A stretch of DNA of 64,000 nucleotides from Primulina eburnea (GCF_022965805.1 NC_133108.1:21481545-21545544); one strand, 5' to 3'; shown: positions 32,568-44,900, counted from the first letter of the stretch. Made by a program: numbers and translations. The notes: generated by a model not told the origin, from the sequence alone.

Positions 32568-33084
32568 TCTGGCTCATATTATTGGGGAGGCCTGTACGCC
32601 GGAAAGCTGTGACTTCCACCGGATATATGATGTGAATTGAGTGGAACTCCCATAACTTCGGCTCATATTATTGGGGGAACTTATGGCGACCGTCTACTAC
32701 AATTCAATATTGATGGGTCGGTTTGACACGCAAAAATAAACGACGTCATATTATTGGGTCCTTATTAAACGTGAGGCAAAACACGCGGAGGCTGCATAGG
32801 GATGCAATTGGACTCTACCTTTTAGAAATTATAATTGGCTGATATTATTCGGGATTATAATTGGCTAATTGGACTCTACGTGCCCACTAAGGAAATACGA
32901 TTTCCCTTTTTCATCAGAGGGTGGTGAAAATGTCAAAATAGTGGGAGGAAGATTTATAAAATAAAAATCCATATTTTATATCTTAAAATTATTTTAAAAT
33001 AATCGGCAACAATTATTCTGTTTCCATATCAGTATATTTTTCGATTTCGTCACATAATCCAATTTTGTTATTAACAAGTTAACC
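32568..33084 (+). other. Copia leader, part right of element C, with spaced CATATTATTGGG repeats
   Basis: No coding sequence. The motif (T)CATATTATTGGG occurs at about 32574, 32663 and 32746, with a weaker form at 32840, so spaced 83-94 bp. The region precedes the gag remnant, where packaging or translation signals would be expected, but no function is shown. Confidence 0.6.
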
Positions 33085-33880
33085 GAATCTAATTTTCAAG
33101 ACTGGTTGAGAAAATTGTTCTGAATTCGGAGAAAATGACATACACACTAATGTCAGTCTTGTTGAACTGGCAATGCATGCAAGATGGTGGGACCATATTG
33201 TGCAAGGTAAAGCGTGATGTGCTCGCTTCTATGTCAAATGAACTGTAGGGACAGTTTGAGAAAATGTTGAATGCTGCTGACATGCGAATACACATGCAAG
33301 AGTTGCATAGTGCATGAAACTCGTACAGTGATGAACACCACTTTTAAAAGCTCATTACTACACGAATGCAAGATGGGGCTTTGGTCCATGAGCGTGGTGT
33401 ATATATGATTGGGTTTAATGAGAAAGTGGTGGGCCTGGAATAGGTGATTCCTAACAAGTTACTTCATGACAATCAATTTGTTGTCATTCTCTTTCTCATT
33501 TGACGGGTTTATATTGAACTTCAATTTGAATAAAATTGATGATAGCCTTGAAGAGCTATTCAACATGCTTATGACTTATGAAGTCATAATAAAATAGGAA
33601 AATGTTGTTTCCTAGTTGGGCTTGTTGACATGAACGAAAAATGTCCCGCAATGTAAGGGAAAGAAATGTTCTGCCCCTCACAAGAAAAAACCCAATAAGA
33701 GGCAAACTCCGAAAGACACTTAAAAGGCCTACAAAGCCCGATAAGTCAAAACATATTTCACTGCAAGAAGTCCGGACATAAGAAGTTATATGAGCCAGAA
33801 ATGTTCTGGAAATGATGGATGAATGTTCAAGTAAACAGGATTTCAACAATAAACAAAAGAAAGTTAGATGATCCAAATCC
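33085..33880 (+). pseudogene. gag: Copia gag remnant
   Basis: Pieces read as copia Gag in shifting frames: around 33205-33300 SMSNEL / GQFEKMLNAADMRIHMQELH, and around 33360-33470 TRMQDGALVHERGVYMIGFN. Near 33755-33790 a zinc-knuckle relic (FHCKKSGHKK) has lost its outer cysteines. Several stops and frameshifts lie between. After this the protease seems to be missing, since the sequence moves quickly to the pre-integrase region near 33880. It cannot give a functional Gag. Confidence 0.75.
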
Positions 33881-34800
33881 GCACAAATATGGCACGCTAG
33901 ACTAGGTCACATTTCTCAAAGAAGGATGCACAAGCTAGTGGGAGAATGCATGTTTGACTTGTCAGACATAAATTCTATACCTACCCGTGAGTCCTGTCTG
34001 AAAAGAAAAATGACCAAGACTCCATTCGATGGAAACGTGGAACGTGCGCATGGTCTATTGGATTTGATCCACACAGACGTTTGTGGCCCGCTAAGTGTTA
34101 GCACAAAATATGGGCAATCCTACTTCATTACCTTTACTGATGACCATTCGAGGTATGGGTGTGTTTATTTGATAAAATACAAATCTGAAGCATGTGAAAG
34201 GTTCAAAGAATTCAGATCTGAAGTAGAATATCAGCTAGAAAGAAGTATTAAGGCATTTCGATCTGATCGAAGTAGAGAATACTTGAGTGCTGAATTTTTG
34301 GGTTATCTAAAAGAGAATGTGATTCTCTTACAGTGGACTCCACCAGCAACACCACAATTGAATGGTGTTTCTGAATATTGTAAGCGAACCTTGTTGGACA
34401 TGGTTCAATCAATGATGAGATTCACCGAATTGCCTACATCGTTTTGAGGCTTTGCGCTTGAAACTGCGGCAATGTTGTTGAATAATGTTTAAACTAAAGC
34501 AGTAGATACAACACCATATGAGATATGGATGGGGAAACCTCCCAAGTATTCTTACATGAGAATATGGGGATGTCCTGCTTATGTGAAGCAGACAGTAGGA
34601 GACAAATTGGATAGTAGATCCACTTTGTGTTACTTTGTAGGATATCCAAAGAATTCTGTTGGATATTATTTCTATCATCCAAATGAAGCAAAAGTGTTTG
34701 TTTCAAGAAATGCCACATTTTTAGAAAGGGAGTTTCTATTAGATAGAAAAGGCAATATGATAGAACTTGAAGAAATTCAAGATACTCCCTCAACTTTAGA
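33881..34800 (+). pseudogene. pol: Copia integrase remnant
   Basis: It opens with the pre-integrase HHCC region (GHISQRRMHKLVGECM), where the first cysteine of the CXXC pair reads as arginine (TRESCLKRK). Core motifs follow: LIHTDVCGPL, TFTDDHSRYG and a region where HSQQNG-type residues read PQLNGVSEYCKRT. Stops: TGA at about 34444-34446 where Trp is expected, and TAA near 34489. The C-terminal part (WGCPAYVKQ, GYPKNSVGYYFY) is still readable to about 34690. The frame is open in two long pieces but not as a whole. Confidence 0.85.
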
Positions 34801-36500
34801 AGTTGAACCTAATCCCCTAGAACCAGTAGTTGAAGTACAAGCTCCTAGAAGATCTGATAGGGTTATTAGACCACCTGCCAGATATACACTTCTTCCTGAA
34901 CAAGGCCATGATGAGCCTTGTGTTGGATGTGATCCAATGAATTTCAAAGAAGAAATATCTGATACTGATTCAACCAAATGGCTTGAAGCCATGCAGTCAG
35001 AAATGGACTCTATGTATTCAAACCAAGTCTGGACATTAGTGGATCCACTTGAGGGAATTGTTCCCATAGGATGCAAATGGATCTACAAAAGAAGGCTTGG
35101 GGCGGATGGGAAGGTAGTGACCTTCAAAGCAAGATGGTTGCAAAAGGTTATACTCAAAGACAAAGAGTTGACTATGAGGAAATTTTTTCACTAGTTGCTA
35201 TGTTTAAGTTCATTAGAATACTACTAGCCATACCAGCATAGTATGACTATGAGATATGGCAAATGGATGTAAAGACTGCATTCCTCAATGGAGACATCAA
35301 AGAAGAAATTTATATGTCTCAACCTGAGGGATACACATCAGTAGGAAGTGAGCATAAGGTATGCAAACTTCAGAGATCAATATATGGTCTCAAGCAGGAA
35401 TCAAGGAGTTAGAACATCGGATTTGATAGCACTATCAAAGAGTTTGGTTTTGCTAAGAATCCAGAGGAACCATGTGTGTACAAGAAAGTTAGTGGGAGTG
35501 TAATGACACTCCTAGTACTTTATGTTGATGATATCCTGCTCATTAGGAATGATGTAGGATTACTGCAATCAACTAAAGTATGGTTAGCAAGTAAATTCTC
35601 CATGAAAGACATGGGTGAACCATCCTATGTATTGAGAATACAAATCTATAGAGATAGATCAAAAGGATGTTGGGGCTCACCCAATTGATTTATATCGATA
35701 TCATTCTAAATAGATTCTCTATGGAAGAGTCCAAGAGAGGATACTTACCAATGTGTCATGGTACTACTCTATCTAAAGCTATGTGTCCCAAAACTGATGA
35801 AGAGATAGAGATGATGACACGTATTCTATATGCGTCAGCTATTGGTAGTATCATGCATGGTATGATATCGACACGTCCTGATGTTGCTTACGCTTTGAGT
35901 GTTACAAGCAGATATCAGGCGAACCCTTGTCCAATAAATTGGAAGGCTGTGAAAGATATTCTTAAGTACTTGAGAAGGACTGAGAACTTGTTCATGGTCT
36001 AAAGGGGTGGAGAATTAAAATTGGAAGGCTACACTGATTCTAGCTTCCAATGTGACGTAGATGATTCGAAATCGACCTCTGGTTTTGTATTCATGCTATA
36101 TGGTGCGGCTGTCTCTTTGAAAAGTTCCAAGTAAGACACCGTTGCGGATTCCACCACTGAAGCTGAATATATTGTTGCATCTGATGCAGTCAAAGAGGTA
36201 GTTTGGATGGGGAATTTTGTCCAAGTGTTGGGCGTTATTCCTAATGAAGTTGATCCAGTCCCGTCGTACTGCGACAACACTGGTGCCATTGCGCAAGCAA
36301 AGGAACTAAGGTCTCATCAGCGATCCAAACATGTACTAAGGAAGTTCCACCTCATACGGGAGATTGTGGGAAGAGGAGACATATAGGTCGATAGACTCCC
36401 CTCTGCAGATAATGTTGCTGATCCACTTACATAGCCCTTGCCAGGACCATTGTTTCAATAGCATCGCGAAGCAATGGGATTAAGGGTAGTTGGCTCTAGG
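34801..36500 (+). pseudogene. pol: Copia reverse transcriptase and RNase H remnant
   Basis: RT begins near 34960 (KWLEAMQSEMDSM). A one-base loss near 35138 shifts the frame; TAG near 35239 and another near 35410 follow. The catalytic YVDD (LLVLYVDDILLI) is kept at 35521-35532. A frameshift near 35665 leads to MLGL; the RNase H part shows [18 protein letters not shown] and DNTGAIAQAKE near 36030-36310, with further stops (36001, near 36385). The layout is typical of plant copia elements of the type with long linkers. This copy could not produce an active enzyme. Confidence 0.88.
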
Positions 36501-36513
36501 GCAAGTGGGAGAT
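36501..36513 (+). other. Polypurine tract of the copia element
   Basis: GCAAGTGGGAGAT directly before the 3' LTR; the plus-strand primer. Confidence 0.75.
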
Positions 36514-38584
36514 TGTTAGAGTAGATGCCCTGCAAGCCAACAGTTGGCTAGGGAATTTATTGACTCAAGTGAAATAAACAATCTTTATTTTAATATAATT
36601 TAACTTTTTATGGTCTTGTTATACTTTATCTGTATACCCATGCAATCAGCATAGATAAAGTCCTTGATTATGCTTTAATACAAATGAATCGTAATTCGAT
36701 GTTGAAACTCATTTGTAAACACTGCATATTCTAAATTCGTTCCTAGTCGATTCAGCCGCCTAAAAATTGGATAAAGGTCGCTTGAGCTCGAGACTAGCAT
36801 CTGTGATGTTGTGTACTGCGTTTCTTGGTAAGGGCATAGAGATGTCCAAACATACAGATGGGTAGTCATATGATGATTATACCGAACAACCCTCCCTCGG
36901 ACTTTCCAAGTGGTTATCATTCATCGAGAGGATAAGTTCGTGGTTATGATTGTACACCATTAGTCCTTACGACCCGGGACAACACTGAGGCTCTATATGC
37001 TAGGGCTGTGCTTTGACTCGTTTACCGGCTCCAGGAGAGTCATCAGGTGGCGAGGTTGGGTACAGTTGCGACACATATAGGAGCCAGTGCATTGTAGTCG
37101 GGGATTCACCGCTCACCTACGGGTGTGGATATCCTATGTGATCTAATGAAATAATAGTGCATGGAATCTCTGGCCAGAGTACGAGATGTACGTTGGAGAA
37201 GGAGTTCTCCAAATAGTACACGCGATGCCACTATTATAGTTATCACATAGTTATCGAATTAATATGCAACCCTCGATGAACCAATGGTTGCAGATTCGAT
37301 CGGGATATATGAGATGAAGGGATCGTACTGTACGTTAATCATAATCGACTGGTTCTTGCAGGCACTATCAGTGATACCTAGGGGATCATGGGGCAATGCT
37401 ACTAGACGCTCTTACCATGATCCGATGGGTGCAATCAGAAATGAGTTCTGACATTCTTGATCAAGGTGTTGATAGAAAGAATGGGGCTAACTAGGGTAAG
37501 CCCGAATAAAGGATTCTGTCCTGAATCACAAAGAGTTGTGAACCCACGGCTAGCTGTATCCCTGAACCATTGAGGGTCACACAAGCACTGGATCGTTTGT
37601 TCCCGTTGAGATAATAATTCAAAGAGTTGAATTTATATTATGATATAGTAAATTCAAGGAGTTGAATTTATGATAACTAAATTTTGAGAAAATAAATTCA
37701 AGGAGTTGAATTTATGGGTTAGTAAATTCAAGAAGTTGAATTTATGAAATTTGGAGAGAATAAATTCAAGGAGTTGAATTTATAAAATTTTGATGATTTA
37801 ATTTATTAAACTCAAAAGTTGAGTTTATTAAATATTAAATTTTGGAGGTAGTAAATTCAAGGAGTTGAATTTGTAATATTAAATTCAAATGTTGAATTTA
37901 TAATATATTTAATTTATTAAGTTCAAAGGTTGAGTTTATTAAATATTAAATTAAATATATTGAGAGTATGTTTAATGGGCTTGTAGGAGTACAAGTCCAA
38001 CATATTAAATAATTAAAGTTATTAATGGACCTTGATTAATTAATTAAACTAGTTGGACTAGCCCAATTGATTAATCAAGCCCATTAAAGTTAATTATGGA
38101 ATTTAGGTCAAGATTATTGTTTTTAATATAAAATATAGATTGACCTAACCTCCACCCATCTTTTGGAGATAGCCATCCACGTGAATGGCATAAAAACTCT
38201 CCAAAATTATTTAGGCCATTTTTCAAGAAAAGGAATTTGATTCCTCTCACAAATATTTGATCTCAACGTAAAAGTTCTTCCAAATTTTCTAGTGCAATTT
38301 GGAAGAGAATCAAACATTTCAGTCGTGGACCTGATTAGACGAAACGAAAGGAGCCTCTTGAAGAGAGTTCGTAGGGATTCATCAAGAGCCAAATCTGTTA
38401 TACCGGATCGGTTGGTGTCCAGTGATTAATTCACCAAAAGTATAACGATTCTAACACCCTATGAATGTTTTGATTTAAATCATACGAGCGTCTAAAGCTA
38501 TATTATTTTGTTTTTCAAAATAAAATAAAAAAAAAATTTTAAAACTTCCGCTGCGTTTGGGCGTGTAGAAAACCGAGATCAACA
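36514..38584 (+). repeat. 3' LTR of the copia element (2071 bp)
   Basis: Near-copy of 20838-22909, including the ATTCAAGGAGTTGAAT palindrome array (37615-37900). It ends ATCAACA at the TSD ATTGA. Confidence 0.93.
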
Positions 38585-38589
38585 ATTGA

Positions 38590-40299
38590 AGCATGACATC
38601 GAGTTTGTAAGGATTCGATTTTTAATACAATTCTTCGCAAACTCATCGAGATCGTGAGTAATTTTCAAGCAACAATATTATGTAAAACACCTTTTGTTTT
38701 ATTTTAATAAATAACAAAAGTTATTGAAATGTATGTTGAATTCTGGGAACATTTGTCAAAGCAGGGTGGTCACGCAGAGCAAATTTTTATGGCCATTTTA
38801 TTCTGATCAATTACAGATGTCCACTATTGCAATAAAGACCACATATGTAATATAATAAAAATAATAATATAAACCCTCAGGCCATCTCCAACCCATAAAT
38901 CTATTTTGGTGCAGTTACTGCACCAAAATAGTGCAGTTTCTGCACCAAATATAACATCCATCTCCAACCCATTTACTTCAAATCTTACACTAAAAAGTAT
39001 ATTCCTAAAATATTCTTTTTGTTTACTATTTATTTACAAATTTAACAATATAATTATAATTAATGTTAATATTAGTATTATAATTATAATTAATTTTTTT
39101 GTGTTTGAATTTTTATTATGAATTATATTTTATATCGACACGATTTAATTTTACTCTTCATTTATATAATATTATTATTAAAAATATTTAATACATATTT
39201 ATATTAATTAAAAAACATTAAAAAAATCATTAAATCAAATTATTCCATATTTTTTATTTATTTATTTAATTTTTTCTTATTATTTATTAAATCAAATTAT
39301 TCCTTAATTATTATTTATAAATCATTATATCTAATTATTAAAATAATTTATTAATATTAAATTATTATTTAAATAATATTTATAATTTTTAATATAAATA
39401 TTTATAATAAATAAAAACAAAAAAAAATAAAAAAAATTAAAGAGCTCTGCGCCATTATACCTTTTATTTTATAAAATTTATAAAATGAAGAGAAGGTGGA
39501 AACCGACTACTGTAAGCGGTCTTTTTTAGAAAGCACAAACTCTTGTGTGCTGGAGAAATCAAAATAGGACACGTGTGTTTTATCTTACCTGTCACCTGGA
39601 GGAAACTGGCCATCACAAACTTATAAAATTTATAAAATGAAGAGAAGGTGGAAACCGACTACTGTAAGCGGCCTTTTTTATAGTATAAATTGTTATCTTG
39701 AGTATCGTCTGAAGTTAAAAATATGATATATCTAAATAAATAATCTAATATAATAAAAATATATACATAATATATTATTTAATTTGATTGATAAATAATA
39801 ATTTTTTTGATTTATTGATTAAATTTGAGATGAAATGATGAAATATCATTTTTTTTAATAATTAATAAAATATTAATAATATTTTTTATTAATGGTAATA
39901 TAGTAATTTAAATTGAACGATTTAATTTGTTTTAATATATATAATTAATAATTTGATTAATATAAGATAATTAATTATTAAAAAGACAATTAATATGACA
40001 AAATAAACCCGCGATATGATAAGAAAAATTATCAAGAAATTAATTAAGTATAACTTCAAATTATTTGGAATAACCAACTTATGATATATTTATTAAAAAA
40101 ATTATAATTTAAAAGTATCATTTAACCATTCAACCTCATAAACTTTAATTTTAGTTTTTTTTGGGAAGAAAATAAACTTCCTCACAACTCTTATATGAAC
40201 CAGACCTACAAACATCACGTCAGATGTCAGGAGGGGCAGACCCATTGTTTGGACTAGCCTATCCAGCCCAATAATTATTGACTATATAAATAATGTCTG
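38590..40299. other. AT-rich DNA without a recognisable gene
   Basis: Very AT-rich in parts (39000-39420, 39700-40180). It contains a 'ccatctccaaccca' motif at 38882-38895, repeated at about 38958-38971, of a kind seen at ends of PIF/Harbinger-like MITEs; no matching opposite end was found. A 60-bp direct repeat lies at 39469-39528 and 39621-39680. No coding potential is seen. Confidence 0.5.
39469..39680. repeat. 60-bp direct repeat with 92-bp spacer
   Basis: The copies at 39469-39528 and 39621-39680 differ by one base (t/c before the T-run). They contain 'gtggaaaccgactactgtaa'. The spacer ends in sequence unlike the left flank, so this looks like a local duplication. Confidence 0.85.
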
Positions 40300-40773
40300 T
40301 GTTGAAATATTTTATATTCGCAATCTTGATTTTAATGTTAACAAAATTTGTTATTTTGTTTATAATGATTTTATCTAAGTACGCAGAAATTAGAACTGAT
40401 CAGGATTCGAACTGATCAGTTATCGAGCCAAGCTATCGATACGCAAACTGAAAGTGCCAACTGATCATCCAAACTGAACCAGTTCAGCTGATTGTCTAGT
40501 TGATAGGCAGTTCAGCAGAAGAATTTCAGAAGCACGGCTAGCTGATGAAGATATCAATTGATGAAGAGCACAGCTGACCAGTTCAACTGAAGCAGCGAAA
40601 TCAGTCCAGCTGACGAGCCGACTGATTTCACCAAACCAGTTCAAGATCAATTCAACTGACCAATTCAAAACATCGGTTAGGAGCCGACCAGTTTGCAGAA
40701 CACGACAAGCTTATCTAAGTGAAATCCAGATGCGAACAACAGTATAAAAGCAATTCTACGATCAAATTATATT
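40300..40773. repeat. LTR-like fragment with repeated (A)ACTGATCA / CAGTTCA motifs
   Basis: It starts TGTTGAAATATTTTATATTC and holds many short repeats around ACTGATCAG, CAGTTCAACTGA and GACCAGTT. This looks like a piece of a retrotransposon LTR cut off by the LTR that begins at 40774. Family and termini are uncertain. Confidence 0.45.
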
Positions 40774-41471
40774 TGTAACGCCACGCAAGTTATTAAATTC
40801 TCCTGTATTTTAATTAAATGTTTTAATTGCGTGAATTAATTATGTTGTGCATATTTGCATGTTTAAAATATATTTTTCTTCATGTTTGCATTAAAATGCA
40901 TTTATAAAAGTTATTCGAGTTGCGATCGAGAAACGAAGACCGATGGCTGAAAAATAGAAAATGTTTTTAGTGGTGAATTGTTTTTAATTATTTAAAATAT
41001 GATTGATATTTTTTCTTATTTTTGAAAATAAAGGTTTTTGAGGTGATTTTATACGCCGATGCGTAATTTTTATCGATGTTGGATTTTGCAACAAAAATAC
41101 GAACTTTTTGACAACCCCGTGAATAAATTAAAAAACTTTATTAAAACAAGATAATTTTAATATTTTAATTAAGCTCTAATGGGCTTAATTAACCTTCTTA
41201 ATGGGCCTAAGCTTAATTAGTATTTTAATTAACTATATAATGTACTAACCTACCCCCACAACCATTACAAACCCATGCCTCCACCCTAGCAACACAATTC
41301 AGACTTTCTTTTCATTCCAAAAACCCTCTGCACCCACAAGCACATCAAGGAGAGTTTGGTATTGTCATGTAAATTGAAGCCAAGATCGTTCGTCGTCGTT
41401 CTTCTATTTTTCAACGTAAAATCATGCGTTTAAAATGCAAAAGGCACACCATATTCTTCCTTTACTCATCA
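40774..41471 (+). repeat. LTR F, left fragment (gypsy LTR interrupted by element B)
   Basis: It begins TGTAACGCCACGC. Sequence order resembles the first part of the LTR of element A: 'gagttgcgatcgagaaacgaagaccgatg' against the equivalent region, then the 'aaccctctg' and 'aaaaggcac' blocks. It stops at B, whose TSD CATCA is 41467-41471, and resumes at 58561. Confidence 0.6.
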
Positions 41472-41949
41472 TGTAACGTACCATACTTTTCATACTCAAA
41501 ATTTACGGAAAAATTTAAAAAGTTTCTTAAACATAAAATAACATTCAAAGTTTGCCATAAAATATCTCAACCAAGTCCCTTATAAGACATGGTTGTTCAA
41601 AATAACCACAATAAAATTGCTCACAAAAAGTTTGCTCAAAGTGTTTCCCTCAAAACATGAAATCAAAGTAAATTAACATTTGCATAAAAACATAAACATT
41701 GTGGTCCTCGGGTTAGCCTCTCGCTCAGTTCAAGCCTACCCCTTGGTCGCCACCTCCTGTCTCCTCATCAACATACTCACCTGCATCGATCAAGTCTAGT
41801 GAGTCTAAAGACTCAACACGTATAAACTGGGAAATAGCGAGTAATATATAATAAAACCGCATGCAACTTTAAAATAGAACATACATACTTGAACTTGAAT
41901 TTGCGTACTAAAACTTGAACATACGTACATAACATAGCACTAGTAGAAA

Positions 41950-42290
41950 AATCAGATTTTACTTCGGCAGACTTTACTTCGGTAATAATAAATTACGAAG
42001 TAATATATTACCAATAACTTCAGTAATAACACAACCGAAGTAAAATAATATATTTTACTTCGGATGTTTAAAAACACGGGCTTCACTATATTTTTTTATT
42101 ATATTTTACTTCGGCATATCAATATTGATGAAGTTAAAAATAAGAAAAATAAGTTCATGCTGAAGTAAAACCGTCGCCGATTTAATCGGCGACGGTTGTT
42201 TTAAGAACCGTCGCTAATAGCAACGGAGTTTTAGAAACCGTTGCTATGAGCGACGGCGTTTTAGAAACCGTCGCTGATTAATCTCGATTA
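41950..42290. repeat. CACTA left subterminal repeats
   Basis: Repeated TTACTTCG and CGAAGTAA in both directions up to about 42160, then an array of GCGACGG / CCGTCGC inverted repeats (42170-42275). Such zones usually bind the accessory transposase protein of CACTA elements. Confidence 0.8.
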
Positions 42291-42629
42291 TATCACATTT
42301 CTTTCAGAGACGAGCTCATTAGATCGATCCACATTTTCCTTCAAAATTAACCCTAACACCACGCCGTTCCACTCACCGAGAGGGAAGCAAAACACCACCA
42401 CCGTTCAAAGCACTGAGACGGAAGAAGCAACTGAGATACACAACCGCCGTCCCCTGCGCCTTTGTTTCTTCTCCATTTTGACTGGAACAATATTTCTTTA
42501 CCTGTGTTAGTCCGACACCAGTTTCCCGAGGTATGATATTGATTGGAACGATAATTGGTTCATTTCTTGTTGTCGTACCTCTGTTGAGTTATTTATTGAA
42601 AATGGCCACCACCACTTACAAAAATTGAG

Positions 42630-43781
42630 TCGGTTCTGGTGTGGAAGTTTGCGCGTTTGATAATCGTGGAATCGGTCGGAGCTCCATTCCCAGCAAAAAA
42701 TTTGAATATACGTAATACACTACTATACATTATAAATCTTTAGCTTTAGTTGAAGATAATTAATAATTTCCTTGCGTTGTTAGAAACTTATATATGATTG
42801 TTTGGCTATTATATTACTTTTTCTTCATTTAATTATCCTTATACTATGATTTTCTACTTTATATTTTATCTTCGGTTTTTTTGTGTTAGTTTTATGCATC
42901 TTTTGTTACATGGTGGAAAAATAGAATAATCTTTAAAATATTTTCAAGACTGGATTTTTATGTGTGACCCACTTTAATTCTTCTTGAATAAGAGTGGGAT
43001 TCAAATTTTTGTGAAAATTTGAGTTGTATCTTTGCATTTATCTCGTGTTATTGAAGAGGATGAATGTACTTTAACAGGACCAAAACTATGGCAAGCGATG
43101 TAATAGCTTTAATGGATCACTTGGGTTGGAAAAAAGCTCATGTTTTTGGCCATTCAATGGGTTAGTTCTTTGACTTTACAATTTTAAGTTGGCATTTTTT
43201 TGACCAAGTTCTTCTCCTTTAGGTATGAGTTTAATGGAATTCGATTCTCATTTCGCTTCTCCGGAATAGATTTTGGGTCCTTAAAGTGGAGAGTTCCACA
43301 ATGTTTCTGTTGTTTCTATTACTAAATATGTCTGCAGAATATTAAGTATACCTCTGTAGAATCAAAATTCTGCATCAAGTGGGTTTTTTGGTTAATTATG
43401 AGCTCGTTTTCTATAATGCAGGACCTATGATTGCTTGTAAATTGGCATCGATGGTACCTGCAAGAGTTTTATCTTTGGCTCTATTAAATGTAACTGGTGG
43501 AGGTTATGAATGTATACCAAAGGTATGAATCCTTGTAGGTAGGATCTCTTTGGTTTGGCATCTAATGATTTGTTTTTGGAAATTTTGCAATGAAAGGGTT
43601 GTTGCCGATTCTTAGAATTTGATGTAGTACATCATTTGAACGGGTGTATTTGTGTAAGATGTCAAAATAATTCTTACGTTTTCAGATCGATCGCCAGAGT
43701 TTGTCGATTGCAATTCGTTTTCTGAGGGCAAAAACTCCTGAGCAGAGAGCAGCTGTTGATTTAGATACACATTACTCACAG
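42630..43781 (+). pseudogene. Captured alpha/beta-hydrolase gene fragment: four exons with introns
   Basis: Exons at 42630-42711, 43078-43160, 43422-43522 and 43686-43781, all with GT-AG introns and correct phases, join into one open frame. Exon 1 has VCAFDNRGIGRSS (oxyanion-hole region). Exon 2 has DHLGWKKAHVFGHSM and, with exon 3, the nucleophile elbow G-H-S-M-G. Exon 4 has RFLRAKTPEQRAAVDLDTHY. The fold is that of plant alpha/beta-hydrolases with an FDNRG motif; the substrate is unknown. N- and C-terminal parts, including the Asp/His of the triad, are missing, and an in-frame stop (42626-42628) lies just before exon 1. It is a gene fragment moved by the CACTA element, not a full gene. The sequence 42290-42540 may be its promoter and first exon, but I could not prove it. 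Confidence 0.88.
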
Positions 43782-44900
43782 GTTATATCTAGGAATTCTT
43801 CTTTACACTTGGCGTTTATTGGTACATGCATCATGTTAATCATATCAAAATTGTCTCATATATTAATTCTTTACGTTAATCCTCAAATTAATATGGTTTT
43901 ACTTTTTTGTGACAGCTTGTTCTTCGAAAAAAAATATATTGTACACGGGAAATTCTTATAATTGTTTTTAAGCATGGGTTAATTATATTTGTGTTCCAAG
44001 ATTAAGTTTTAATTTTCCTAGCTAGCTTGGCGGCTCATCTAGCCTTACGTTTTTATGTTTTAATAATTATAATTGACACATATTTGCAGGGGCATATCCG
44101 AGTTTAGGGCGCGCATTTCTTCACCGGAAATTAAAGACAATTTATGCCTTTTGTTTGTGTTTTGTATGCTTTCGGTTTGATGTGTTATATATGTGTGCGT
44201 TACTGGTCCATGGATAAATAAATTTGCTTGGTGTTCGATATGCTACATCATTTTTCTATTTGGGTGGTGACTTATTTCAAGTTTTGTGGTTTTTCGAAAT
44301 TATTTATATAATATCTTGATTAAATTGGTTTAGTAAGTGCAATTGTCTTCATGCAATTGGGGTAATATGTAATGGATGTAGACTAGATGGAAACAACAGA
44401 CGCTATCTCAGCTGGAGAGTGGTGACATGTTATGAATTTTTATCCGGTGTTATTTCAAGATGCAAATGAAATAAGTTCGTACTTTCAAATGAAATCTGCC
44501 TCTAGCAGTACTGATATATTTTATATCTGTCAATTTTTATTTGAAATAGAAGAATCTAATGTATTTTTTTTTTTTTTCAAATTTCAGTTTGCAGGATGCA
44601 TCAAGAACCAATATTACACCCAATGTCAATATGACGAGGTCAGAAGTGAATGGAGTGAATTTGTTTATCCTATGTAGGTGCTTAGATGTATGGTGTATGT
44701 TGGGACAAATATTTTGTTTGTCATTGTGGATTTTTGGATATACTTTTGGTTTTGTGGATATATTTTTTGGGTTACTTGTGGATTGATGAATATGTAATTG
44801 TGAATTCATGGATATTAATAATTTTTAGATGGATAATTTATGAGTTTAATAATTATATTAGTGTATTAAGTCATATATTGCGAAGTCTTTTTTTAACAAT
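43782..44900. other. CACTA interior right of the captured exons
   Basis: AT-rich with a long T-run at about 44562-44577. No further hydrolase exon and no transposase motif was recognised. Short ORFs here (about 44432-44916) have no recognisable domain. Confidence 0.5.

Larger units (their letters stand above)
20838..38584 (+). mobile_element. Ty1/copia LTR retrotransposon, split by element C
   Basis: It is bounded by TGTTAGAGTAG...ATCAACA and flanked by ATTGA at 20833-20837 and 38585-38589. Integrase precedes RT, which makes it Ty1/copia. LTRs are 2072 and 2071 bp and about 99% identical by eye (roughly 15 substitutions). The gag and pol remnants, in contrast, carry many stops, frameshifts and deletions. 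Element C sits in the leader. It is probably a non-autonomous copy moved by proteins of a relative. Confidence 0.94.

Noticed and set aside
38882..38971. Complete PIF/Harbinger-like MITE
   Set aside because: The 'ccatctccaaccc' motif is seen twice in the same direction, but I found no inverted partner or target duplication, so no element can be delimited.
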